NCBI RefSeq assembly: GCF_004363805.1
Contig: NZ_SNZP01000017.1
Coordinates: forward strand, 22,376 to 86,375
From: Paludibacterium purpuratum
GTDB taxonomy: Bacteria > Pseudomonadota > Gammaproteobacteria > Burkholderiales > Chromobacteriaceae
Length of the DNA stretch: 64,000 nt
Direction of reading: 5' to 3'
The notes beneath the pieces are model-generated. The model did not search any database. It had not been told where the DNA came from and saw only the letters and a program-made list of their open reading frames with translations. The translations under genes were made by a program, and so were the position numbers. How positions within the stretch are numbered: the stretch's first letter is position 1; the number at the start of each line of letters is the position of its first letter. Shown one piece after another: positions 40,001-47,730 of the stretch.

Positions 40001-41075
40001 CTGGATCGATCAGTACTATGATCAAGGGGGTTCCCAAGCCAATGAGTGCACGTGCCGTGTCAGCGTTGTCTGCAACGACACATTGGCTCAAGTAGTGGAG
40101 ACGGTAGTTTTCGGGGAAATGGCAGAGAGAGGAATAGAAAAAGGCGATGGCCTCATCAGGGGCCTCTGCTTGCAAGGATATTACTTCTGACGTCGATGAG
40201 CGCAGCCACTTTGATATAGCGGCTTGTGTCTGATCGCGATTAGTTAGGAGGATATCGTGGGTCAGTGGAGGGCGTGTCGCCCGTGTCCATTCTGACCAGA
40301 ACTCTTCTAGATTCCGCAACCCCTGTGGCCGTCGGCCGATTTTTGTCGCCAGCCACAGGGCAACTGCAGGACACATCTCGAGCCAATGCACGAGATCATC
40401 CCCATCAATGGCACGCACATCAAGCCAGGGGCTCTCCTTACGTTTGGCCGATACCCATGCATCTTTGCCGGTGAATCGCTGGGGGGTGACAAACACAAAC
40501 GTGGTTTGCGCTTGATCTTTGCCGAGTGGGTCAGCAGTGCGTTTCGCAAAATCACCATTGGCCTTGGTTGTGATCTTTGTTCGCTGGGTTCCAATCTCCC
40601 ATGCCGACTCTCCTTCAGGGACAAAACTAGTCCCATCCGGAGAAGTACAGGCACCATCCAAGCCGGCATATTGGACACTTTCATCTGATGGAAACCGTAC
40701 CTTGGCGGCAGGGCCAACGGTTGCAAAAATCAGACGCCGAATCAGTTCAGGCATACTGCTCTGCCCCTCGCGCTGCTCGCACCACTGGGATAAATGTGTG
40801 GCATTGATCCAGCGCATTAATGCCCCTGGTCGCGCTAGGGGCTGGAGTGACAGCATGTCCTTCTCGACAACCCCTCCCGCGACGAATTTCAACCCTTGAG
40901 CTTCTAGGGCTTCGCGGATTGCATGCGCATTTTGGTGTATTGATGTGTGCTGGCCACGCTCAAGGTCAGCCACTGTTGAGGTGGCGAGGTGTGCATGGGC
41001 GGCTAATTCTTGTTGTGACCAAGCAAGTAGTGCTCTTGCTGCTTTGGTTTGTGCAGGGGTTAGCTGATCGCTCAT
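37053..41075 (-). CDS. Giant HTH + nuclease-like + helical-repeat protein (1340 aa), candidate defence protein
   Basis: Residues 5-65 are a Cro/C1 helix-turn-helix (LLAWSQQELAAHAHLATSTV). About 95-200 looks like a PD-(D/E)XK-type block (VQYAGLDGACTSPDGTSFVP then GESAWEIGTQRTKITTKANG), with Asp and Glu spaced as in such folds but a canonical ExK not obvious. About 275-400 resembles a STAND/P-loop core with no Walker A (VISLQAEAPDEAIAFFYSSL, GTPLIIVLIDPEP). The rest is long helical repeats, as in sensor-type defence proteins. The ATG at 41075 has GAGGACGG upstream; 41087 lacks one. An inverted repeat overlaps the start region. Annotation beyond the HTH is inference. Confidence 0.7.
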   Translation of the reverse strand: MSDQLTPAQTKAARALLAWSQQELAAHAHLATSTVADLERGQHTSIHQNAHAIREALEAQGLKFVAGGVVEKDMLSLQPLARPGALMRWINATHLSQWCEQREGQSSMPELIRRLIFATVGPAAKVRFPSDESVQYAGLDGACTSPDGTSFVPEGESAWEIGTQRTKITTKANGDFAKRTADPLGKDQAQTTFVFVTPQRFTGKDAWVSAKRKESPWLDVRAIDGDDLVHWLEMCPAVALWLATKIGRRPQGLRNLEEFWSEWTRATRPPLTHDILLTNRDQTQAAISKWLRSSTSEVISLQAEAPDEAIAFFYSSLCHFPENYRLHYLSQCVVADNADTARALIGLGTPLIIVLIDPEPGLAQRLVEDGHRVLTAHGPNAHDLNGNLLSLPKPWRSDLQNALMGAGLPEDDAHRLARASGRSITILRRLMPAAPNYRPKWAEQPSSELIAAMLAGSWREDSEKDRKILSDLASRSYEQIEEALAPLAATMGGPLVRSGMIWKVVSLRDLWLQIGGQLTPSQLTRFKKAFHDVMSTINPRFTQKPKSIFYEAPGEFGEEISGALRRGITEAMIAMATLPTCAKLICNIEQHAYDAIHTLLDSADGSLWWSLSGDFRNLAEASPTAFLDALDIALESNATIMPLFRSDEGALCPTEYLANLLWALEMLARSPDYLYQSTSLLARLAEIDPGGKLGNRPAASLRRIFVSWSPQTYATPAQRLKVIASLVHQFPTIGWNLLLGLAPRSYDTSEPSAMPNWLDFAPDEEEVVTWQTAAVAAKAIGELLLGQVGNSTARWHSILDLWPNFDPQWRSKAIEQLKDTALMLTDATEIEMWRNKLRTYLQHHRDYQDTEWALPEEDLKQLDEVMELLPPENVEEQVRWLFSNSVNKLRPNIDWEAQQSELAEQRRQAIETLLADYSSDQLFSFATTIAAPRALGIAIATSSQPEATKLALIKRGLSAGGAVELELGLGIFYGLKVAAGSEGDTWVRTCWAQAIAESWGESAENWIVQALPLNTSTWSEIDARSANLSKTYWETLPLFLASTGAEPAYVVEHLVAAKRSHEAISWLGMHLQMKPDSALVIRCMQEAARSGQSRDNTDTTMLSHYVALILDYLAKDNTVDRHSLVQLEWMYYPALCFSQRGTQTLHRALAQEPEFFVQLIKLIYLPTEASSIAEEEPHNPDILHQAYSVIRDWACVPGEDDQGIIDPVALKAWITRARELLTEAGRRSIGDKQIGEALSAAKSEPNQPWPPTPVRDVIELFRSRDLEVGFERGVYSRRGVTVRMPHDGGMQERALAARYRHDAEVLRNDWPRMAACLERIAASYDDSATRADLRAEQGDW

Positions 41076-41084
41076 CACCGTCCT

Positions 41085-41099
41085 CATATTTTGAATATG
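41085..41099. promoter_or_regulatory. Inverted repeat at the start of the giant HTH gene
   Basis: CATATT-TTG-AATATG, 6-bp perfect arms, lies 10-24 bp upstream of the chosen start codon (minus strand). A dimeric HTH protein bound here would block its own transcription or translation; the protein's own N-terminal HTH is the obvious candidate. Confidence 0.5.
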
Positions 41100-41597
41100 A
41101 CATTAAGGTAATGATACGGTTTGGAAATACTTTTGACGATTGTTAAATATCTGCTGTGCGCTCGATAGGTTGTATCTGGCGTAGATGGCGTGAGTGCCGA
41201 CTGTTGGTGGTCAAGGGGCTAGGGTGCGACTTAGAGGGGGGCGGCGTAGGAAACGGGGTATGCCAGCAGCGACAAATGCGCTTGATTCCTAAGCGATATG
41301 AAGGTTTTTCCGATAACGCGGCCATGCCGTTGACGCTAGGATGCTCGGATCCTATCGTCCGCTCGTCGTGCACCTGCACGAGGGGTTTAGCAGCCCAACG
41401 ACACGTACACAATCGCAGCACTGCCGTCAGGCGGTGCGTGCACGTCTGGCAAGGCTTTTCTATGGCGGGCCAGGCGGGGGACACCTTCGGGTGTGCCGGT
41501 TGGTGTACGTGTCCGGTCTGCTAACCCCGCCTCGGCCCGCCCCCCCATCTAGCAGAAAGAGGGCGGGAACAATACACGTACACAAGGAATACCTGCC
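41100..41597. other. 500-bp stretch with a possible phage-type leader
   Basis: No convincing gene. An 86-residue frame (41341-41601) ends in an ATGA overlap with the next small gene. In another frame the text GFSMAGQAGDTFGCAGWCTC reminds me of the ash/Icd-like leader ORFs found in P4-type satellites. Short repeats of ACACGTACAC occur at 41399 and 41571. It also holds the promoter of the minus-strand HTH gene. Confidence 0.35.
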
Positions 41598-41789
41598 ATG
41601 ATGAACGCCGCTATTTCCCCCTCCCAAGCGCTGCAAAACGATCTGCGCGATGTCAGGCGCAATCTCAACGTGCTAATTCGGCAACTGAACAGCCCTGCCA
41701 ACGGCTACACCCCGGCGACTGTCGCTGTGCTCATGGTGGCGATGGGGCAGAAGCTGACGCTGCTCAGCCACGTCGTGAAGAACGGATGA
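41598..41789 (+). CDS. Small hypothetical protein (63 aa)
   Basis: MMNAAISPSQALQNDLRDVR is a short helical protein with a second helix containing VAVLMVAMGQKLTLLSHVVK. The ATG is preceded by AAGGAA, and a strong terminator follows 21 bp after the stop. Family not recognised; the setting suggests phage or island origin. Confidence 0.55.
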   Translation: MMNAAISPSQALQNDLRDVRRNLNVLIRQLNSPANGYTPATVAVLMVAMGQKLTLLSHVVKNG

Positions 41790-41810
41790 CAACTTATTTT
41801 CGTGCCACCT

Positions 41811-41834
41811 AGGCGGCCTCGGCCGCCTTTTTTG
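41811..41834 (+). terminator. Rho-independent terminator
   Basis: AGGCGGC-CTC-GGCCGCC followed by seven T, 21 bp past the 63-residue gene. Confidence 0.9.
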
Positions 41835-42053
41835 TGCGCGAACTTCGCGCGCGCCAGATCAGTAGGGGGCAACTGGGGGGGGCTCGGCGCCGCCGTAGAA
41901 CCCCTGGCTGCCGGCCTGCGCAGGCTCGACGATTTTCTGGGGCAGACCGGATGGCGCCGAACTTTTATGCGATCTTTACGTGGTGTTGCTTAGCATGAGA
42001 TCGCCGGCCACAGGTCGGAGGACTCGACTGCTCTCCAGAAGGATACCCTTGCC

Positions 42054-42515
42054 ATGATGAACACTTTGGTTCGACCTTGCGATGTCGAACACATATTGTT
42101 GGACGTAGACATACAAGACCGTAGGCAGCTATTTGAAACAGTTGGGCGATTTTTGAGCCCGCAGCGGCAAGACGCGGCGTCGGCGATCGCCCGTCAGCTC
42201 GACGAGCGCGAGACGCTCGGCTCGACCGGGTTGGGACAGGGGGTGGCCATCCCGCACGCGCGTTTACGCGACCTGGCGACGCCCATTGCTGTGTTGGTGC
42301 GTACGGCGTTGCCGATTGCTTTTGGTGCGCCGGACGATAAGCTGGTCGATCTGTTTTTTATCCTGCTGGTACCAGAACAGGCAACTCAAGAGCATCTGCA
42401 GCGCTTGGCGGATGCGGCGCGGATATTGTGCGAGCGTCGCGTGCGCGATGGGTTGCGGACCAGTGTTTCCATTGCCGACGTGCATGCGGTCATGCGCGAT
42501 GGGGGGCAGTCATGA
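42054..42515 (+). CDS. PTS EIIA (fructose/nitrogen type) domain protein
   Basis: The 153-residue protein has the EIIA-Fru/Ntr fold: VEHILLDVDIQDRRQLFETV, RETLGSTGLGQGVAIPHAR with the phospho-acceptor His (about residue 73), and the following LVDLFFILLVPEQATQEHLQ. It looks like a PtsN paralogue. In the EIIA-Ntr branch such proteins regulate rather than transport. AGAAGGA precedes the double ATG. It overlaps the next gene by ATGA and a GNAT gene follows, so the three form an operon. No EIIB/EIIC is nearby, which favours a regulatory role. Confidence 0.82.
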   Translation: MMNTLVRPCDVEHILLDVDIQDRRQLFETVGRFLSPQRQDAASAIARQLDERETLGSTGLGQGVAIPHARLRDLATPIAVLVRTALPIAFGAPDDKLVDLFFILLVPEQATQEHLQRLADAARILCERRVRDGLRTSVSIADVHAVMRDGGQS

Positions 42516-43399
42516 TGAGCAAAGTTTCAGGCAGTACGCCGACGCGGCAGGCCCTGCTGTTGCGCGAGTCCTTGCCGTTCGTGCAGGCATTGCATGGGCA
42601 GACTGTGGTGATCGGCTTTTTAGGTGATGCATTATTCGATGTGCCGACGCGTGTGCGTTGGATGCAGGACATTGCCCTGTTGGCGCTGCTGGGGGCGCGG
42701 CCATTGCTGGTTCATGGTGCTCCGCGTATGCGCGTTGGCGAGCAAGAGTCGCCGGCGGCGATGCGTGCCGCGATGTCCGAAGTCAACTTTGACCTGGTGC
42801 GTCTCCTCAACCGCGAAGGGGTGCGCGCGGTGGGGCTCACCGGGCAGGATGCGCGCTGGGCGCAGGCATCGGAGCAGGCGTCGCAGGGGCTGCGCGAATC
42901 CGACATGTCTTTGATGACGTTGTTGCAAACCAGCGGCATGATTCCCGCTCTGATGGCGTGCGCGCCGGATGCCAATGGCCATTTGCACCCCTTGCCGCCC
43001 GAACGGTTTGCCGCCCAAGTGGCGCTACGGCTTTGCGCGCGCTCGCTGGTGTTGGTGAGCGAGGGCGATCTGCTGCAGCAGGCGGGCGTTCAACCGGGCA
43101 TCATCGACCGCCGTGCACTGTCCGCTTGGTTGGCCGTGCATGAGCGGGATGCACTGGAGCCGGAGGTGTGCGCGGCCAGGGATGCCGTGGATCTTGGGGT
43201 GTCGACCGTGCATTTGGTCGATGCCGCCGAATGCGGCGGGCTGATCTCCGAACTGATGACCAATGAAGGCGTGGGAACGGTGCTATGCCGGCGTGGCCGC
43301 GATCAAATGTTGAACGACACCGCGCGCTATTTTGCCCGCTCGGATAGTGTCATTCGGCCGAATTTCGTGGCCGAACATAAGTGGGTGGTTCGGTTTTAG
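42512..43399 (+). CDS. Amino-acid-kinase-fold protein (N-acetylglutamate kinase/synthase-like)
   Basis: The 295-residue protein resembles the amino-acid-kinase domain of ArgB/ArgA: TVVIGFLGDALFDVPTRVRW, LLALLGARPLLVHGAPRMRV, LNREGVRAVGLTGQDARWAQ, DLGVSTVHLVDAAECGGLIS and ELMTNEGVGTVLCRRGRDQM, the last two matching the end of that domain (DAxxxGGLIxELxTxxGxGTxV). The glycine-rich ATP loop near the start is altered (GFLGDAL instead of a KxGG pattern), so kinase activity is doubtful. In ArgA this domain is followed by a GNAT domain in the same chain; here a separate GNAT gene follows directly. It could be the allosteric half of a split acetylglutamate-synthase-like enzyme. Confidence 0.78.
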   Translation: MMSKVSGSTPTRQALLLRESLPFVQALHGQTVVIGFLGDALFDVPTRVRWMQDIALLALLGARPLLVHGAPRMRVGEQESPAAMRAAMSEVNFDLVRLLNREGVRAVGLTGQDARWAQASEQASQGLRESDMSLMTLLQTSGMIPALMACAPDANGHLHPLPPERFAAQVALRLCARSLVLVSEGDLLQQAGVQPGIIDRRALSAWLAVHERDALEPEVCAARDAVDLGVSTVHLVDAAECGGLISELMTNEGVGTVLCRRGRDQMLNDTARYFARSDSVIRPNFVAEHKWVVRF

Positions 43400-43400
43400 C

Positions 43401-43976
43401 ATGGCACGCGATAACCCTCCCTCGGATCGGCGCGGTGCCCGCGCCATTCTCTATCGGCCATGGCAGGCAGGCGATTCGCCGCAGGTGCTTACCGACCTGT
43501 TGCACCGTGCCTTTGCCGATCTGGCGCGGTGCGGTATCCATTGCGCCAGCGGGAACCAGCCATCGAGCGAGACGTTGGCACGGATCGCTCGCGGGTGGAG
43601 CTTTGTCGCCGTCGACGCGGGGCGTATCGTCGGAACAATCACGGTGTATCCCTGCGAGCAGGGCAGCGGTAGCCGGGTTTATCGCGATGGCCGGGTCGCC
43701 AGCGTGCATCAGTTCGCCGTCGATCCCGGCTATCAGGGACAAGGGGTGGGCGATGCGCTGCTGCGCCTGGCCGAATGTGCCGCCAAACAAGCCGGTTTTT
43801 CCATTTTGGCGCTCGATACACCCAAGCGGGCCGATAAGCTGCGCGCCTTCTATCTGCACATGGGGTTTCGCATTGCCGAATCGATGCGTTTCAAAGGGCG
43901 TCGTTATATCAGTCTGGTGCTGGAGAAGCCACTGTTTTCGACGGCGAGTATTCTGCCCGCGACTGCCTGGTTGTGA
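43401..43976 (+). CDS. GNAT-family acetyltransferase
   Basis: The 191-residue protein has a complete GNAT core: SFVAVDAGRIVGTITVYP, the acetyl-CoA loop FAVDPGYQGQGVGDALL (Q-x-x-G-x-G as GYQGQGVG), and LRAFYLHMGFRIAESMRFKG. Its ATG lies one base after the stop of the amino-acid-kinase-like gene. Taken with its neighbours, it could be the catalytic half of a split N-acetylglutamate-synthase-like pair, but its own sequence does not identify the substrate. Confidence 0.83.
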   Translation: MARDNPPSDRRGARAILYRPWQAGDSPQVLTDLLHRAFADLARCGIHCASGNQPSSETLARIARGWSFVAVDAGRIVGTITVYPCEQGSGSRVYRDGRVASVHQFAVDPGYQGQGVGDALLRLAECAAKQAGFSILALDTPKRADKLRAFYLHMGFRIAESMRFKGRRYISLVLEKPLFSTASILPATAWL

Positions 43977-44016
43977 GCGGTGATTGACTGAATAGTAGTA
44001 AGTCTCTCTTTATCTG

Positions 44017-44232
44017 ATGTCCGTCCATCCCAGTGGGTATTACGCCTAGTGAGCTGCGCCGCATTCCGCGCGCAGGATGCTGGCGTGCATGGATCGCGAG
44101 CCGGTTCGGTGTCATGCGTTCGATTACATTGAAATATTTTACAACCCGAAACGCCGTCATGGTTATGCTGGCGGGGTTTCTCCGGTAGAGTTCGAACGGC
44201 AATATTTCAATCGGCAAGAAACGGTCTGCTGA
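44017..44232 (+). pseudogene. IS3-family transposase (OrfB) remnant with internal deletion
   Basis: The start MSVHPSGYYA is followed by a TAG where Trp is usual (44047-44049). From 44113 the C-terminal end is readable: HAFDYIEIFYNPKRRHGYAG and GVSPVEFERQYFNRQETVC then stop, the classic IS3-type tail. The middle is gone, so it is dead. Its stop overlaps the open frame of the permease. It is from a different IS3 subgroup from the fragment at 3140. Confidence 0.8.
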
Positions 44233-44276
44233 TGCCGGGGCGATTCATTCGCCGCAACGGATACAAAGGAGAATGT

Positions 44277-46142
44277 GTGTTTCGCCCGCAAGTCAATCGC
44301 TCTTCCCCTCAGTTTGCCAGCCATATGATCGATGCTGGTGCCGTGATCACGTTGTTATATGCGGGCCGTCGTGTTTTGGTGCCGATTGCCATGGCGATCA
44401 TGCTCAGTTTTTTGATCGCGCCATTGGTGCGTGCCCTACGCCGTCTGGGCATTGGCCAAGGTATTTCTGTCTGCCTCGCCGTTCTCGCCTTTTCATTGAG
44501 TCTATTGATCTTGGGCGCCCAATTGGGAGAACAGTTGGTGCACTTGGGGAGCGAAATTCCCCAGTACCAAGCAACTATCCATGACAAGATCTCCCAATTG
44601 AATCAACTGACATTGGGGCAACTGAACGATCTGACAAAACGGACCGATCAACTGTTTGGCGATATCAATCGTGCTCAGGCATCTGTAAATCCGCCCTCGA
44701 CCGCCGTCCAGGGAGCCCGCAATGTCGTCGCGCCAATGACTGTAGAGCTACAGACGCCCAAGCCAGGACCGATTCAACTTTTACTGAATATTGCTGGTCA
44801 GCTGTCGAGTATGCTTGAGACGGTCAGTGTCGTGATGATTGTGTTGATCTTTGTCCTGCTTGAACAAGATACGCTGGGTGACCGATTCATTCGATTGACC
44901 GGCCCCGGTAGTTTGCGGGTGACGACTGCGGCAGTCAGCGATGCGGCGCAACGGTTATCTCATTACTTTGTGTCACAGTTTGCGGTCAATCTGGCCGTCG
45001 GCATTATCATCGGCCTTGGTTTGAAGTGGATTGGCGTTCCGCAGGCCTTTTTATGGGGGGCGATGTCTGCGTTGCTTCGCTTTGTTCCTTATATCGGGAT
45101 GTGGATCGCCTGTTTGTGCGCTTCGCTATTGGCCGCAGCCATTTCTCCCGGGTGGTTGCTTGCTGTTCAATGCATTGCGGTATTCCTGGTAACTGAACTG
45201 ATTGTTTCCCAGTTTCTGGAACCACATCTCTATGGACATAGCACCGGGCTGTCGGCGTTGTCGGTGGTGCTTTCCGCCATCTTCTGGAGTGCATTGTGGG
45301 GGCCTGCCGGATTGGTTTTATCGACACCATTAACCCTGTGCATGGTCGTGGCAGGCAGGTATTTGCCAGCTTTGCGTTTTCTGGACATCTTGTTTGGAGA
45401 TGCGCCGTCACTGGATTTGCCGGAACGGTTTTATCAGCGAGTGCTCCGTGGCGATACCCATGGGCTTATCTTTCAGGCTAGGCAATTTCTTCGCAAGCAC
45501 ACGCTTGGCACCTATTGTGACAAAGTCCTGATCCCTGCCATGTTTCTGGCCAAAGCCGATTTCGATCAACGTGACATAACGGCGGATGAACGCCGCAAGG
45601 TAAATCGTGCGATTATCTCCTTGCTTGGGGCGCTGGAAGGGCGCAAGTTGCATTGGAGAGGCGCTGCTGTGCTGGATGGTGAACCTATTGCCAGGTCCTG
45701 GCGCCGTCTCAGTGAAAGTGGGCGTGGTCAAAGGCAAGGAACAAAATCGGTGGTGGCTGTGATTGCCGCAGACGGAGAGCCTGATGAGTTGGCTGCTGAA
45801 ATTTTGTTGCTTGCTCTGAGAGCGCAACATTTGGATGCCCGCCGGCTTTCTCTGCGAGAACTATCGTCTGCTTCCGATATCAAGGAGCAAGGCGCCACCA
45901 TTGCGTTGGTGTGGCTGGTGCGAATGGGGGGGAACCCTGGTGATTCAGTATTAAGTTCGATTCGCCAACAGTTACCTTTGGAGATTTCCGCCCAGCGAGT
46001 CAGATCCCTGCACCTCCTGTCCCCTTATGGCATGGATGATGAACATTCCCTTCGTGATACGAGCGCTTCTGAGGTTTTCCATCAATACCAGACCGCGATC
46101 AAATTCAGCACTGCTTTTGTTTTGGATTCCGAGTCGCACTAG
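44277..46142 (+). CDS. AI-2E/PerM-family membrane protein with long C-terminal extension
   Basis: The GTG at 44277 follows AAGGAG at the right spacing, so I prefer it to the upstream ATG. The first ~370 residues fit the AI-2E transporter/PerM family: early helices (VLVPIAMAIMLSFLIAPLVR), a periplasmic loop region, and a paired late helix block including VGIIIGLGLKWIGVPQAFLW and PYIGMWIACLCASLLAAAIS. The last ~240 residues are a soluble alpha/beta region (NRAIISLLGALEGRKLHWRG, VIAADGEPDELAAEILLLAL) that the family normally lacks. The transported substrate is unknown. A terminator follows. Confidence 0.82.
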   Translation: MFRPQVNRSSPQFASHMIDAGAVITLLYAGRRVLVPIAMAIMLSFLIAPLVRALRRLGIGQGISVCLAVLAFSLSLLILGAQLGEQLVHLGSEIPQYQATIHDKISQLNQLTLGQLNDLTKRTDQLFGDINRAQASVNPPSTAVQGARNVVAPMTVELQTPKPGPIQLLLNIAGQLSSMLETVSVVMIVLIFVLLEQDTLGDRFIRLTGPGSLRVTTAAVSDAAQRLSHYFVSQFAVNLAVGIIIGLGLKWIGVPQAFLWGAMSALLRFVPYIGMWIACLCASLLAAAISPGWLLAVQCIAVFLVTELIVSQFLEPHLYGHSTGLSALSVVLSAIFWSALWGPAGLVLSTPLTLCMVVAGRYLPALRFLDILFGDAPSLDLPERFYQRVLRGDTHGLIFQARQFLRKHTLGTYCDKVLIPAMFLAKADFDQRDITADERRKVNRAIISLLGALEGRKLHWRGAAVLDGEPIARSWRRLSESGRGQRQGTKSVVAVIAADGEPDELAAEILLLALRAQHLDARRLSLRELSSASDIKEQGATIALVWLVRMGGNPGDSVLSSIRQQLPLEISAQRVRSLHLLSPYGMDDEHSLRDTSASEVFHQYQTAIKFSTAFVLDSESH

Positions 46143-46193
46143 GTTTCCTATCTTGCAATCAACGGATTAAGAAATCATTCGTGTCGAAGACAG

Positions 46194-46222
46194 AAAAACC
46201 GGGCATAGGCCCGGTTTTTTTA
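46194..46222. terminator. Bidirectional rho-independent terminator
   Basis: AAAAACCGGGC-ATAG-GCCCGGTTTTTTT lies between convergent genes (permease and the 217-residue protein) and can serve both strands. Confidence 0.93.
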
Positions 46223-46244
46223 TCGCCGCATATCGAGGCGCCCG

Positions 46245-46898
46245 TCACGCATCGCGCGGAATGCGTCGTTCCACGAACTCGGCGGGGTCGCCGGCATCTC
46301 GCGTGACGAAGGTGGCCGGGATGAAGAATGGTTTCCCGGTGGCCACGTTGGTGCCGTGAATGGTGACGGTCATGCCGACGTGCAGCGGGTTGATGCGTTC
46401 GCCGCCGGCCACCGATACCGACCACGAGCCGCCGGGGAGCAGGCCGGCAAAGGTGGCAATGCCCTTGCCGCATTCGATCAGCGGCAGGATCAACGGCTCA
46501 TTCGGCGGGATGTAGGCGTTGACCGAAACATCCGATAGATGGACTTGATACGCGATGTCGCTGCCCACGGCCGCTTCGGTTTCCATTACGCGGCCACCGA
46601 GGGTCACGGTACGGCCGAATTGCGGGGTGGGGCCGCCTTTCAAGCAGGTAAGCCAAGTGGTGGTGAACTCCTGGCCGTCCGCGTTCTTACAGATGGCGTA
46701 GTATTTGACGCCGGCGTGCGGCCCGCCGTTTTGGGTTTCGCCCGAGGTGAGGTCGAGGTTGTAAAACACGCTTCTTCCGAGTGTGCCCACCGAATAGGTG
46801 CCGGCGCCGCTGACAAAGACCGGCGGCACGACGATGGGGGCATCCGGGATGTACGGAAAGACACGAACCTGGGTGACCGGGCTGGGGATAGGGACCAT
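46245..46898 (-). CDS. Hypothetical protein (217 aa)
   Basis: GGAG lies close before the ATG at 46898 (MVPIPSPVTQVRVFPYIPD); the longer upstream frame is not coding-like. The protein is beta-rich with no signal peptide and few charged clusters: GRSVFYNLDLTSGETQNGGP, EFTTTWLTCLKGGPTPQFGR, LSDVSVNAYIPPNEPLILPL. It looks like a stack of small beta domains, as in secreted or surface-display structures or phage appendage parts. I do not recognise the family. Confidence 0.65.
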   Translation of the reverse strand: MVPIPSPVTQVRVFPYIPDAPIVVPPVFVSGAGTYSVGTLGRSVFYNLDLTSGETQNGGPHAGVKYYAICKNADGQEFTTTWLTCLKGGPTPQFGRTVTLGGRVMETEAAVGSDIAYQVHLSDVSVNAYIPPNEPLILPLIECGKGIATFAGLLPGGSWSVSVAGGERINPLHVGMTVTIHGTNVATGKPFFIPATFVTRDAGDPAEFVERRIPRDA

Positions 46899-47284
46899 GG
46901 TTTTCTCCTGTCGAAATGCGTTATTTAGGAAACGCCAGCTAAATTTAGGAAAAAAAATAGGCTTCCCTACTGAGCGAAAGGCCAGGATTGGCATGCTGGC
47001 ATTTGGGCAAATCGCATTGGGTGCAAAAGAACCTGGTGCTAGGAACAAGGTGTTGTGGTTGACGATGGCATTTTTCGCGACTAGAATCGCCGCCAAGTTA
47101 ATTACATGGGCGACTGCCTTGGACTGTCAGAGTTGTAACACTTACGGATTCAACAAATAAGCTAGGCAAGACCCGCGTTTCCATCCGCCGCCGTCTTGCT
47201 TGAGCAAACGGTGCGTGTCCTTCGGTTTCATCTTTGTGGTACACCTCCAAATCCGAATCGTCGAAGCCTTCGTGCTGCGTGCGT
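46899..47284. other. Noncoding stretch of about 390 bp
   Basis: No gene supported. It is AT-richer near 46925-46955 (possible promoter of the minus-strand gene). Short minus-strand fragments near 47160-47280 have no continuous coding signal. Confidence 0.4.
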
Positions 47285-47458
47285 TCATGGCATGCGTTCG
47301 AAAACGTCGCGATGTTGTGTGCGGCATTCCTTGCACGGCCCAGTCATGACGACCACGACCTTGTCGTAATAATACAGGCTCTCCGGATGGCACCCCTCGC
47401 GGGTATCCGCTCGGACAATCGAGCCGCTGATTTTGAGAAAGGCAGACCATGGAACCAT
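47285..47458 (-). CDS. Possible small protein with CxxC (57 aa)
   Basis: The frame starts MVPWSAFLKISGSIVRADTR, and its second half contains VVVVMTGPCKECRTQHRDVF, a plausible strand followed by a CxxC pair. No clear ribosome site is seen. It lies in the 830-bp gap before the NRMT gene. It may be chance; the CxxC and hydrophobic strand are the only reasons to keep it. Confidence 0.3.
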   Translation of the reverse strand: MVPWSAFLKISGSIVRADTREGCHPESLYYYDKVVVVMTGPCKECRTQHRDVFERMP

Positions 47459-47730
47459 CACCTAGTCGTGCGGTCATGCTGATCGGAATGGCGCCGCCAG
47501 GCAGATAGGCAATCGCTTGATCCTGCCTCGATTCCTCGTTTTACCGACATTCCCTCCAGCGTGACCTCCCTCGGGAACGCCGACCCCTCGGGTCCGGTCT
47601 TCCTCGCTCCGTTTTTCTTTTGCCCGTGTTGTGCGCTCTCGTGCATCGACACGCCAGAGCAACGCCGTTCATGCGTTAAGCGCAGGCAATAGAAAGACGC
47701 TCCGATAGCAGTTTGTGTAAGGGAAGTCTC
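47459..47730 (+). other. Leader region of the NRMT-mgtC operon
   Basis: About 270 bp of GC-rich DNA on the coding strand before the NRMT start. A metal-sensing leader would be expected here. I see no recognisable M-box or Mn riboswitch; only short hairpin-capable GC palindromes are visible. Confidence 0.35.

Noticed and set aside
41341..41601. 86-residue frame ending in an ATGA overlap with the next gene.
   Set aside because: Proline- and arginine-rich with no family similarity in this frame; the similarity to ash-type leaders is in another frame and too short to support a CDS.
47142..47477. Minus-strand frame whose end (MKPKDTHRLLKQDG) recalls a HicA toxin start.
   Set aside because: The rest does not match HicA and no HicB partner is present; it also overlaps a better candidate at 47285-47458.
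47459..47730. A possible M-box or manganese riboswitch in the NRMT leader.
   Set aside because: No conserved motif of either class could be identified by eye; only generic GC hairpins are present.
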